Source of the DNA: Deltaproteobacteria bacterium
GTDB lineage: Bacteria; Bdellovibrionota_C; UBA2361; SZUA-149; JADLFC01
Length of the DNA stretch: 33,404 nt
Reading direction: 5' to 3'
Assembly: GCA_020845775.1 (NCBI GenBank)
Contig: JADLFC010000001.1
Span: 1 to 33,404, forward strand
Shown here: piece after piece, positions 16,903-25,985 of the stretch
How the letters are laid out: each line of letters begins with the position of its first letter
Position numbering within the stretch: position 1 is the first letter of the stretch
Made by a program: the position numbers and the translations under genes
Notes under the pieces: model-generated
Seen by the model: only the letters and a program-made list of their open reading frames with translations
What the model was told of the DNA's origin: nothing
Databases searched by the model: none

Positions 16903-18249
16903 TTAGTTTTGTCTGCTATTTGTGCTGCTATTTAGCAAGACATCTGCTAAGCGATGGTGAATGCTGTCCGTCATTTTCGGAGCTTCTGCTAAGAGCTTTT
17001 CAGGTTCATGGGAAATTTCTCTCGCCAGCGCGAACGCTTGTTCTATGAGACCATGTTCTAATAGACTGGCTACTAGACTAACGGCTAGCGACGTGTCGTG
17101 ACATGAGTATTGATAGATTTCACAAACGAAGTTCAGTGCTTCAAGATTTAGCCCTAGTTCGCGCAGAAGATAGTTTGTCAAATGCACGGCATTTATAAAT
17201 CCGTCGTTTACAACTTCGTTTACTTCTGCACTTTTTGACAGTCCTTCGGCCGCTGCTTTGACGAATAACTCGTACACTCGTGGGCTTCTTCCACGCGCCA
17301 TTTTTGCAGACGTCAAGTACGCGATTGCGGCACAATAGTGCCTACACGAGTTTTGTTTCTTTTCAAGAGAAAGAAGTATGCGCTCCAGATCTCGTCCTCG
17401 CTTTTTGGCCGTGTGCCGCTCGATTATTGTTTTTCGCCCCGCCGCGGCGATTTTCTCTCGCTCGACTTCGTTCTCGAGGTAGTAGCGGATTTTATTCGCC
17501 GCATCTTCTGCATCGCCATCCTCATAGACAACTAACTCCTTGCCAATCTCAAACAACTCGCCTAAGCCGTTTTCCGTATTTGTAGTTAGCATAAAGGCAC
17601 CGCACATCATGCCCTCAAACACTCTAAAATTGACATCCCGCTTTACCGCCTGGTTTACTACAATTCGCGAGGCTGGATAGATATCGCGATAGCGCCCCTC
17701 ACTGGCATCGATCTCTACATCGACCAACTCCCGCAGTTTTTTAAAAAACTGCACCCTTTTGGGATGAGCTCGCGAACACAAGTTACCACGAAATGACACC
17801 TCGCATGTCTTTTCGCTCTTAGGCTCGATAGAAACTGGAGCCCACAGCGGGAACCACGTCACGGAGTTATTGAACTTTTTAAACTCTGGTATGTAGTCCT
17901 TCTGGGCCACTAACGTCTCATCAAAGGCACATGCAAAGTGCGAGTGCCAAGCACTATGATGATGCGCATCGACCGAAAAAAAAACCTTTGGTATATCGCA
18001 TTTCTCTAAGCCTAGAACAGTTATCGGACCGCTATCGTCGTAATATATTAAACAGTCTGGATAAAAACCCGCGGGCATCTGCGCGAGAATCTCTTCGATG
18101 TGCGTGCCAGGTCGCGCTATGCAAATGTCCGCCCCTTTTGAACGCGACGCTGCAGAGATAACTCTATGCCCCTGAGCGCGCAATTCTTCCTGAAACCATA
18201 GCTGGTTTAGCAAGACTATCGACAATGGAAATTTTATTTTTCCAAGCAT
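16903..18249 (-). CDS. CgeB/GT4-like glycosyltransferase with helical C-terminal tail
   Basis: The 448-aa protein resembles the CgeB/DUF3880-type glycosyltransferases. An N-terminal half (1-140) has YDDSGPI and VFFSVDAHHHSAWHSHF. A GT-B C-terminal half has FRGNLCSRAHPKRVQFF (153-169) and the donor-site-like NFRVFEGMMCGAFMLTT (207-223), then ENGLGELF. Residues ~290-448 form an all-helical tail that may be TPR/SEL1-like. The gene begins 14 nt after the stop of the giant triple glycosyltransferase gene on the same strand, so the two probably form one operon. Acceptor and sugar are unknown. No signal peptide is seen, so the protein is likely cytoplasmic. Confidence 0.8.
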   Translation of the reverse strand: MLGKIKFPLSIVLLNQLWFQEELRAQGHRVISAASRSKGADICIARPGTHIEEILAQMPAGFYPDCLIYYDDSGPITVLGLEKCDIPKVFFSVDAHHHSAWHSHFACAFDETLVAQKDYIPEFKKFNNSVTWFPLWAPVSIEPKSEKTCEVSFRGNLCSRAHPKRVQFFKKLRELVDVEIDASEGRYRDIYPASRIVVNQAVKRDVNFRVFEGMMCGAFMLTTNTENGLGELFEIGKELVVYEDGDAEDAANKIRYYLENEVEREKIAAAGRKTIIERHTAKKRGRDLERILLSLEKKQNSCRHYCAAIAYLTSAKMARGRSPRVYELFVKAAAEGLSKSAEVNEVVNDGFINAVHLTNYLLRELGLNLEALNFVCEIYQYSCHDTSLAVSLVASLLEHGLIEQAFALAREISHEPEKLLAEAPKMTDSIHHRLADVLLNSSTNSRQN

Positions 18250-18263
18250 GGCGACATAATGAA

Positions 18264-21200
18264 CTATATTCCAAGCCGCGCTCCATCTACCGAGCCAGCC
18301 GCGATCCTGTCAATTAATTCTCTAGCCAGAGCGTGTTGTGGCTCAAAAATGAGAATTTTACTTAGCTGTGCAAGTGCCTTTTCCCTCTGTCCCTGAAAAT
18401 ATAGAGCACCTGCACTAGCATATAAAATAGACACATTTGCCGGGTGAATATCTAGATAAGCGGCAAGAGCAGCCTCAATTTCCCCTACCCTATTAAGTTT
18501 GTACCCAACTTCAACAACTCCGAGAATAGCTCTCATGTTTTCGGGATTTACGTTTAGTGCTTCTCGAAAATAATTCCACCCTTGTTCCAAATTGCCTTCC
18601 CGCACGAAGCATAGCCCGAGTCCCGCCAAGCTAGCATCATTGCGAGAGTGCTTCTCCACAGCAGTTTGAAAATTCCTTTTGGCATCTTCCCATAAACCCT
18701 TTTCGGCTGATATGACCCCTCGCCCGGTCAAAGCACGAGAGGCATAAATCTTATCGTCCATAACCAACGCAAACTCGCGCTCAGCCAAATCAAGCTGGCC
18801 CGCGTGTGCGAGACACTCAGCTTTTAACACTCGCGCCAGTGCCCGCTGAGAAGACGATGCTTCACCAGATATTACTATTCTCTCTGCTCCGGCAATTGCT
18901 CTTTGCAACTCTCTGCTTCCCTTTAACTCCTCGACCTCCCGCAATAGACACTCGATTTCATCCGAATGTCTCAACACGATATTATCCTCCGCCGTTCCCT
19001 TTGCGATACCATTAGTCTCAATTAATGTTTTTAGCTCTAATGCGTTTTCGTGGCCGGGGTCTCTTAGCAGTATGCAATCGACGGTCTTGCTCGCAGCCGC
19101 GTACTTTCCTTGCTTAAAATAACATCCGGCCAGGCAGTAGCGAATTTCTAAATTGTCGGGATTATGCTCCAGACATCGCGCTACTATCCTCTCAAGCTCT
19201 ACCAATTCATTAAGTGGATAGGCGATATTTACGACCTGGAGCAGTATGTTTACATCATCTGGGGCCCTTTCGCTCGCCGCTTTGCACTTTAAAAACGCCT
19301 CGCGCGGCTTCCCGTCATATAGTTCGCATAAACCTAAACCCGCGTAGGCTCTGGCATCATTAGCATCTAGGTCGATTGCTATCTCAAAGGCTCTCCGTGC
19401 AAGTTCGAGATTATTTTCCTCCAGCGCCGCAATCCCTTTTCCCCTATAAGCTCGCCCACACTGAGAGTCTATCGCTATGGCGCGGTCATATCTCTCACGT
19501 GCCCCGATAACATCTTTGCCCCTTAACAAGTTATCCGCCTGCTCGCATAGCGAGGCGGCCTGAGATAAATTCGGCCGCTCGACAATCGCCGTAGCAATCT
19601 TAGACACGGCGCTTTGAGCAGTTTCTGCTGTCCTTTGAACCTCCTCAAGCGACCTCTGGATAGTATGCACTGGATCACTATTGCTCCAGGATGATAGCTG
19701 ATAGCTACTTCGACTACCAGCTCGAGCACAAGATAGCACTCTATCATAAAGGGCTTGAATTGCTTCTGCCGTATTGCTCCACGTGCAATTTGCCACCGAT
19801 TCTCTAAGGCCTCTACGCATCGGTGCGTAGTAAGCTGCAACTATGGCGTTCGCGATGCCGTCAATGTCGTCGGGCTTGCAGTAATAAGCACTCTCGCCGA
19901 AATAGTCTCTGGCCGTTCCGAAATCAGTTACCACGATATTAGTTCCAAGACGCGCAGCCTCCATAGAGGCAATGCCGGGGAGTTCATACCAACTTGCGAG
20001 CGCGTGAACTCTTGCTCCGCTATATGCACTCGCCAGCATCTGTGGCGTCACTCGCTCAAGGAATACTGTCCGCCCCAGTCGCCTAAATCTACGACAAGCT
20101 TCCTCGTAATCTGGCTGATAGGTAAAACCTCCAGTCGCAAATACCAGCGTCAAGTCGCTGTCTTCCAACGCCCTTAAAATACTAAGCTGATTTTTCCTGG
20201 TTTCTAGCCTTCCAACGCACAACACAAAGTCCTTGATGCCGGTCTCACGGAAAAACATATTTCCAGCATCTCCCTCCCCCTCTAAATCGCAACCCCATTT
20301 ACACACGGCGATGTCAGCATGTCGTGGATAATCTCGCTCGATAACCGCCTTTTCGTGCTCACCTGATACTATTAGAGCCTCAGCATTCTCGGCAACCCAG
20401 GCATTGTTGTAACTGCCGCTGGGTTTACTCCTCTGCGCCAACTCAAACAGGGATTCCCACTTATCTCTTTTTTGACCAACTTGAATGTATCCCCTCAAGA
20501 CCTCATAATGGGCAAGCATTTGGTTATAAAACCGCGGCAGGTCCTCATATAGAGCACTCACTATAAACGGCACGCCGTTTTCGCTGGCTTTTTTCGCATA
20601 ACTCTCTGTGACCTGTGGAGTTGCAAAATTATAAAGGTGAACCAAGTCATACTCCTTGGGGTCTTTTCTGCCATCCAAGTCAACATCGACCACTAGTCCC
20701 CGTTTGATTAGCTCTTGGCGAACTCGTTCCATCAACACGGTATCGCCTCCAGGATGCGTTAGTGCGTTACTGCGATTTTGCATTAGGATTTTCATAGCTC
20801 TTCCCCGCTGAGTAAAAGATTGATCCTTTCGGTGCTGATTGTCTCGTTTGCTTTCATCCACCCATTTGCCGTTATCGGCTGCTACCTCTCGGCATAATTG
20901 CAACACCGCGCCCGCTACATTCTCCCAACAATATTGCCTAGCCCATTTGACGGCGTTCTGGCGCAGTTCGTTGTTTAACACTTCGTTCGACACCACGGCC
21001 TCAATTGCAGTAGTTAGCGGATAGCCAGCCGTAACGTGGAACACCGCATCTTGCATTCGAGCAAAGGCCGGGGCTGTCGACGTAACTATTGCTGCCCCGC
21101 ACCCGAGCGCCAACGCTATTGCGCCGGAGGCCTCGAAATAGTTCGAGCGATAATTCATAACTACCGCATCGGCTATACTGAGGTAATCAGTAACTACTGA

Positions 21201-23144
21201 TTCATCTACAAATTCTCCTAGAAAAGTGACTTGTCCACTTAATCCATTGCTGCTTACTAGCTCTCTTAGGTAGCTGCTATAAGCATGGCCGTTAGGATCC
21301 TCCTTATGTGGCTCACCAATAATATAAAGGTGGATATTCGGCAAACGCCTTTTTAAATCAGCTATGGCCTTAATCACCTCATCAATTCCCTTGTGTGCCT
21401 GGATGAATCCAAAGCACACGACTGTGTTTTCACTAAGCGGGACATTGCGACGAATGCGCACCTTATGTCTCGCTTCTTTTGAGACATCCGAAGCAACAGC
21501 TTTCACACCGTGTTCTATAACCACCACATTGGCCGGCTCAGCCCCGTTTGCAATCACTTCGAGCCTATTTTCTGCAGTATGAACTATTACTTTTGACGAA
21601 ACAGCAACTAGCGCGGCGAGTCCGTCGTCAATTGTAAAGGGATTGTGGATGTGCGAAATGGTCTTAACGCCATAGGATTTGAGCTTCAACAGGAACTTTG
21701 CGAATTCCGGTTGTTTAAAAAACCTATAGTGACAGTTTAGGTAGAGTATGTTTATTTTTTCTGCTTTGATTACTTGCTCTAACTCGACAAAGTCCGATGC
21801 GTTTCGCTTCCAGCAACGCTTAACAAAGGGTTCGTCGGGTTTAGTGAGACTATTATCGCTAGTTTCTTCCGCAAGAACCGCATAGCTTACGTCACCAAAG
21901 TGACTTAGCAAGTGAGACGCATACGTAGCTAAGCCGCAACGCTGATTAAAAGTGCTTAGTATCCCAATTTTTGGTTCAAGCAGTTCGACTTGTGGCGCTC
22001 TTTGTCCTGCACTGATGCACTTAGAAGCGGAGCTTGCCGCACGATTGTCTTCCTCGCATTCTCTAATTACGCACTCTATTTCTAGAGCGGTTTTATCCCA
22101 ACTATATTTTGGCCTCATTAGTTCCAGGCTTGCTAGGCTCATTTTTCGCAAAACTTCTGGATTTGCAATGAGCTGGCGAATTTCTCGAACTAGACTATCT
22201 ACCGATATCTCCTCTAACAGTTTTCCGGTAACGCCATCCAAGACTATTTCGCCCATGCCACCGTTTTTGGCGGTTAAAGCCGGAAGACCTGTACTTTGAG
22301 CTTCAGCGACTGCTAGTCCGAAGGATTCAAAGTATATGGATGGGGACACCAATAAGCCAGCCTCACTAAAAGCCTTTGCGATGACTGCTTGTTGCACTGC
22401 GCCATGAAATGTGAGGCCAGAAACGGCCTTTTCAACATCGCTCACATTAAAGTAATCACCTCTCCCCCAAAGAGCAGCTGAGCCATAGATATCCAGTGTC
22501 AGTTGTGGGAAGAATCGTTTAAGTTGGATAAAGGCTTCAAGGAGCAAATGAACGCCCTTATCTATCACTAAGGCTCCGACAAACACTAATCGTTGATAAT
22601 TTCTGGTATCGGCATCGCCTGGTAAAAATGTCTCGAGGTCTACGCCATTTTGCACCACTACAATGTTGTCGGCTCTACACCCGGCATCGACCATGCCTGC
22701 TTTTTGTGCTTCTGAAACGCAGATTACCCTATCGGCAACGTTTCCTATCACTGCGGCTTGCACGCCAAAAGCCGTTGCCGATGGTTCGTGGGTGATAAAC
22801 AGCCGCGATAGCACTTGGGATTTATAGCGGCTCTCTAGCAAAGCTTGCCCTCGACAGGCTACTATTAAGTTAAAATTCGGCAGGGCATTCGGACCACGTT
22901 CAAGAGTCTCAAAAACGCGAGTTGTATCGAAGTTTTCCGAGAAATCTATAAAAGTTACGCCTCTTGCGCTTATAGAAGTTGCTCCATTGACGTTTGAGAG
23001 ATTTGCCGCCACAAATACCTTATTGCCTCGCCTAGCAAGGGCTGTAGCGAGCATTACTGTTGCAGTCTCTGCTCCAGCATTTGCGCCCAAGGGGTCCAAT
23101 GGGTGATCCTTGTGAAATATAACTATTGGAGCTTTAGCTGGCAT
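18264..23144 (-). CDS. Giant protein with three GT4-like glycosyltransferase domains and TPR repeats
   Basis: The 1626-aa frame encodes, in order: GT-B domain 1 (about 1-365) with VQNGVDL, VFVGALVIDKGVHLL and the E-x7-E motif E273/E281; domain 2 (about 390-755) with HGV, CFGFIQAHKGIDEVI and E671, where the second Glu is replaced by A679; domain 3 (about 784-1140) with LCVGRLETRKNQ and E1054/E1062; then TPR repeats (1200-1375 and 1435-1614). The two TPR blocks are colinear duplicates. Such proteins add several sugars in a row, often for surface glycans or flagellin. That role here is an inference: fliD/flaG are about 16 kb away. M784 has GGGGAAG 4 nt upstream and could be an internal start. 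The downstream neighbour is another glycosyltransferase. Confidence 0.88.
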   Translation of the reverse strand: MPAKAPIVIFHKDHPLDPLGANAGAETATVMLATALARRGNKVFVAANLSNVNGATSISARGVTFIDFSENFDTTRVFETLERGPNALPNFNLIVACRGQALLESRYKSQVLSRLFITHEPSATAFGVQAAVIGNVADRVICVSEAQKAGMVDAGCRADNIVVVQNGVDLETFLPGDADTRNYQRLVFVGALVIDKGVHLLLEAFIQLKRFFPQLTLDIYGSAALWGRGDYFNVSDVEKAVSGLTFHGAVQQAVIAKAFSEAGLLVSPSIYFESFGLAVAEAQSTGLPALTAKNGGMGEIVLDGVTGKLLEEISVDSLVREIRQLIANPEVLRKMSLASLELMRPKYSWDKTALEIECVIRECEEDNRAASSASKCISAGQRAPQVELLEPKIGILSTFNQRCGLATYASHLLSHFGDVSYAVLAEETSDNSLTKPDEPFVKRCWKRNASDFVELEQVIKAEKINILYLNCHYRFFKQPEFAKFLLKLKSYGVKTISHIHNPFTIDDGLAALVAVSSKVIVHTAENRLEVIANGAEPANVVVIEHGVKAVASDVSKEARHKVRIRRNVPLSENTVVCFGFIQAHKGIDEVIKAIADLKRRLPNIHLYIIGEPHKEDPNGHAYSSYLRELVSSNGLSGQVTFLGEFVDESVVTDYLSIADAVVMNYRSNYFEASGAIALALGCGAAIVTSTAPAFARMQDAVFHVTAGYPLTTAIEAVVSNEVLNNELRQNAVKWARQYCWENVAGAVLQLCREVAADNGKWVDESKRDNQHRKDQSFTQRGRAMKILMQNRSNALTHPGGDTVLMERVRQELIKRGLVVDVDLDGRKDPKEYDLVHLYNFATPQVTESYAKKASENGVPFIVSALYEDLPRFYNQMLAHYEVLRGYIQVGQKRDKWESLFELAQRSKPSGSYNNAWVAENAEALIVSGEHEKAVIERDYPRHADIAVCKWGCDLEGEGDAGNMFFRETGIKDFVLCVGRLETRKNQLSILRALEDSDLTLVFATGGFTYQPDYEEACRRFRRLGRTVFLERVTPQMLASAYSGARVHALASWYELPGIASMEAARLGTNIVVTDFGTARDYFGESAYYCKPDDIDGIANAIVAAYYAPMRRGLRESVANCTWSNTAEAIQALYDRVLSCARAGSRSSYQLSSWSNSDPVHTIQRSLEEVQRTAETAQSAVSKIATAIVERPNLSQAASLCEQADNLLRGKDVIGARERYDRAIAIDSQCGRAYRGKGIAALEENNLELARRAFEIAIDLDANDARAYAGLGLCELYDGKPREAFLKCKAASERAPDDVNILLQVVNIAYPLNELVELERIVARCLEHNPDNLEIRYCLAGCYFKQGKYAAASKTVDCILLRDPGHENALELKTLIETNGIAKGTAEDNIVLRHSDEIECLLREVEELKGSRELQRAIAGAERIVISGEASSSQRALARVLKAECLAHAGQLDLAEREFALVMDDKIYASRALTGRGVISAEKGLWEDAKRNFQTAVEKHSRNDASLAGLGLCFVREGNLEQGWNYFREALNVNPENMRAILGVVEVGYKLNRVGEIEAALAAYLDIHPANVSILYASAGALYFQGQREKALAQLSKILIFEPQHALARELIDRIAAGSVDGARLGI

Positions 23145-23308
23145 ATTAGTAGCTAATGACTAAGCGTCTACAAAATGGGTTTTCGGTTACTCACATGTTT
23201 TTTTTTACAGTCCGTTTTGTTAGGATGGCTAATAATTATAAATGGATGCAGCTCGCCAACGCCTGCAACTCAGCAATTCGCTACTAATCACTGCGGTATT
23301 ATGTATCA

Positions 23309-24163
23309 ATGACGGAGGAAAGGTCGCTTGTATTGATATCTGATGCCGAGGTTGGCGACTATGCTGTCTGCCCCGAAAGCTGGCGACTAAAGTACGTCGA
23401 TAAAAAGTTGTTTAGGCGGACTGAGCGCAGTGCCACCACACAGAAACAGCGCAGTAATTGGGTTAAGGTTCAGGATTTATCCACACAGCTAAAGCGGTAT
23501 GCCGGCATTGCCTATGGTCTTTTAGTCATATTTGTCTTCGTCGTTTTTTTACTAGATCGGCACAATGAGCTGCAAGAGGACAGTATAATATACAAGGCTA
23601 GTAACTTATGGAGCGAATCGAATGGTCATCATTGGGATAGAATATATATTATCATTATTATTCTTGGAGTAATAATTTTTGTATGGGATCTATTCGATCG
23701 CAAAAGCAAAGTCTCAAAAAAAGAGGCGGGAATTGATGAAAACGCTAGAGCCTTAGCAGTAAAAGACAGCTCGCTTATTCCGGAACGACAATATTTGTCT
23801 GAAGAAAATGGATTATCGAGCAAACCCGATGCTGTTTATAAAATAGATAAGCACATTATCCCTGTAGATCGATACACCAGTACGAACAAGGTGCGAGACA
23901 GACATGTCCTTAGGCTACTACTTCACATGCGCCTCATAGGAGACGTCGATGGGATTGAGCCACCTTATGGATTATTGATTATGGGCCCCAAGGCGAGGAC
24001 GGTTCGCATCGAAAGCAACGACGAGCGCCGAAGGTGGCTAGATTCGGTAATTGCCGAGATGAGAGCAATTATCGACGGAGTTCCTGCCGAACCCTTGCCA
24101 TCAGAAGTGAAGTGCCTTCATTGCGACGTTAAGAGCATCTGCAAATTTCGCTTTAGCAAGTAA
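23309..24163 (+). CDS. Membrane-inserted Cas4/RecB-like PD-(D/E)XK family protein, probably inactive
   Basis: The 284-aa protein starts like Cas4 (LISDAEVGDYAVCPESWRLK, C21) and ends like it (P-x-KCLHCDVKSIC, with C269, C272, C278). One N-terminal Cys plus C-x2-C-x5-C is the Fe-S pattern of Cas4. Between them, two transmembrane segments are inserted (about 64-83 and 112-128). The nuclease core follows: D174 (SKPDAVY) fits motif II, but motif III reads PVDRY (D187, Y189) in place of E-x-K, and the QLxxY motif appears as R202...H206. I infer a membrane-anchored, Fe-S-bearing protein that has probably lost nuclease activity. No cas genes or repeats are nearby. It converges with the GspE-like/receiver gene, with 28 bp between stops. 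The ATG has only a weak ribosome-binding site. Confidence 0.75.
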   Translation: MTEERSLVLISDAEVGDYAVCPESWRLKYVDKKLFRRTERSATTQKQRSNWVKVQDLSTQLKRYAGIAYGLLVIFVFVVFLLDRHNELQEDSIIYKASNLWSESNGHHWDRIYIIIIILGVIIFVWDLFDRKSKVSKKEAGIDENARALAVKDSSLIPERQYLSEENGLSSKPDAVYKIDKHIIPVDRYTSTNKVRDRHVLRLLLHMRLIGDVDGIEPPYGLLIMGPKARTVRIESNDERRRWLDSVIAEMRAIIDGVPAEPLPSEVKCLHCDVKSICKFRFSK

Positions 24164-24191
24164 ATAATTGACGCCGATCGAGCACAAGGCC

Positions 24192-25841
24192 TCACTTGCT
24201 TAGTAGTTTTTGGACTCGTTTTAGCAGCACCTTGCGATTGACGGTTTTTGAGCAATAATCGTCGGCACCAACTTCAAGCAAATTGCATTCCGCATCGGAA
24301 CCACCCACTGCGGTTAATATCAGAACTGGAAGGCGTTTTAGTTTTTCTGAAGCGCGCAGCTCTTTTACAAACTGTTCGCCATTCATGATTGGCATCATGA
24401 GATCGCATACGACGATGTCTACGGGCTTAAAATCCAGTATCTCGAGGGCCTCTTTGCCGTTAGTGGCCTGTAGAATTTCATACTGTTCTTTTTGAAAAAC
24501 TATTTTTAGAATTTCCATCTGATCGCGATCGTCCTCGACGAGGAGAACGCGCCGCGAACCCTTTGTCGAAGCAGCAGAATCGACAAAAAACTCATCTCCC
24601 ACTGAGCTTAGGGCCGCATTAATTTCTCTATCTATAGGGGTCTCATCGCTATCCGATTTACTGCTCGCTATAGAGGCTACAAATGCGCGGCTAATATCGG
24701 CGACGACCCCAAATAGTTCTTCAAAACTCGTATGCCCATGATATACCTTATCCAGGCCATCTTCCATTAGGCTCCTGGCGCCCTTGCGATAGGCAATTTG
24801 CGTAATATCTGTAATGGACTTGTCTTCACGCATCTTTTGGCGCATCTGTTCGTCTACATATACAAGGCTATCGAGGCCAATGGTGCCCTTATACGCTAGT
24901 TCCCCACACTCGCTGCAACCTCGTCCAAAGAGATACGTCCTGTTTTTAGCAGGCCTAATTGCCATAGGAAGTCGCTCTAATAGTTTTGGATCTGCCGCAG
25001 ACGAGCGGGCGCAGGCATGACAGACCCGGCGAACGCGCTTATGCACGTAGGCCAGCCTAAGAGCCGAAAAATACTGCTGCTTCAGATCACGCGAATCGCC
25101 CAGTAAACCAGCGAAGTTAAAAATCATCTCGACAGGATCTTGCGAGGCCAGGCTAACTACGACTAAGTTCCTAGTCGCCTTTTCTAAAGCATCTACTGCC
25201 TTGGTAAAAGAATGAACATTGTGAAACAATAAAGCATCAGGCCTGCACGCCAAAGTTCTTGCGCCTGCACTCACAGCAGCAGATCGTTCACCATCACTGA
25301 CTAAGACAATACCGGTTGCTTGACTTAGGCCTTGCTCAAAAAACTCCTTATTCCGCTCGCTAACTCCGTCCAGCGTAAGAGACATTCCGTGCGGGTGCTC
25401 GAGTACTCTAAGCTTTAGCACATCAACTTCTTCGCCATCTTGCGCCTGGCTATCAATTGCAATATCGATAAGCAATTTTCCATACTGCTTGTTGTCAATA
25501 GCTAATCGCTTAGACCTGTTTTGGTTCGTGCACCAAAGTACGTCTCCAGGATCCGGCCAATAAACGGCGCGAGCTAGCACCACATCTCTCAGCAAGGGAA
25601 AAAATTCAGTACTAACTTTAAAAACATCGATTGGAGAAGAATCCCTATTGGTTCTAAAACAAACGGACTTGTAAAATTGAATCTCAAGTGCTTCGGTGCT
25701 GTGTGCAAAAACTACCTCTTTTGCACTATTCGCAACGAGTCTTTGAAGTAGCCCTTCAAAACATTTTACGGCCTGAAGCGAGTCAGCATAAAAACGCGAT
25801 AGCCGTAAAGAAGCAGTGCCAGTATCCGCCTTTGATCCCAT
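24192..25841 (-). CDS. GspE/PilB-like pseudo-ATPase fused to a response-regulator receiver domain
   Basis: The 549-aa protein has two parts. Residues ~20-390 follow the type II/IV secretion ATPase plan: GMSLTLDG then GIVLVSDGERSAAVSAGA (177-194), where GspE has GxxGSGKT. PDALLFHNVHS (201-211) stands where Walker B should be, and SLASQD (230-235) where the His box STLHTND should be. The tetracysteine zinc motif is kept (C274, C277, C309, C312), with YKGTIGLDSLVYVDEQMR and the end ARSLMEDGLDKV typical of GspE. All three nucleotide motifs are lost and the gap between the Walker positions is far shorter than normal. Residues 431-548 are a receiver domain with D437/D438, phospho-acceptor D480, T510 and K532, all intact. 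The likely role is phosphorylation-dependent regulation or scaffolding, not ATP-driven transport. Confidence 0.82.
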   Translation of the reverse strand: MGSKADTGTASLRLSRFYADSLQAVKCFEGLLQRLVANSAKEVVFAHSTEALEIQFYKSVCFRTNRDSSPIDVFKVSTEFFPLLRDVVLARAVYWPDPGDVLWCTNQNRSKRLAIDNKQYGKLLIDIAIDSQAQDGEEVDVLKLRVLEHPHGMSLTLDGVSERNKEFFEQGLSQATGIVLVSDGERSAAVSAGARTLACRPDALLFHNVHSFTKAVDALEKATRNLVVVSLASQDPVEMIFNFAGLLGDSRDLKQQYFSALRLAYVHKRVRRVCHACARSSAADPKLLERLPMAIRPAKNRTYLFGRGCSECGELAYKGTIGLDSLVYVDEQMRQKMREDKSITDITQIAYRKGARSLMEDGLDKVYHGHTSFEELFGVVADISRAFVASIASSKSDSDETPIDREINAALSSVGDEFFVDSAASTKGSRRVLLVEDDRDQMEILKIVFQKEQYEILQATNGKEALEILDFKPVDIVVCDLMMPIMNGEQFVKELRASEKLKRLPVLILTAVGGSDAECNLLEVGADDYCSKTVNRKVLLKRVQKLLSK

Positions 25842-25936
25842 AAATAGCCCTAAAAACAGAGTGCTACTTAACTTAATCGGCGAATAAGCGGCTTAGCTTG
25901 AAAGCCTAGCAAGAATCTTTATTAGGACATTCGCTA

Positions 25937-25976
25937 TCTAGCCTAAAGGCCTATAACAAAAGGCTTTTTTTAATAT
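25937..25976 (+). other. Hairpin with T7 tract, antisense to neighbouring genes
   Basis: In the 144-bp gap between tatA and the GspE-like gene, the plus strand reads AAAGGCC, a 10-nt spacer, then GGCTTTTTTT, which looks like a short intrinsic terminator. Both flanking genes are on the minus strand, so it would only stop antisense transcription. Confidence 0.25.
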
Positions 25977-25985
25977 TGATATTAT

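Noticed and set aside
18264-23144. Assembly artefact joining several glycosyltransferase genes
   Set aside because: The frame is continuous through plausible linkers and the composition is uniform. An internal start is reported as a separate observation.
23309-24163. CRISPR-Cas locus suggested by the Cas4-like protein
   Set aside because: No direct-repeat array and no cas1, cas2 or effector gene is present in the window. The protein also lacks the catalytic lysine.
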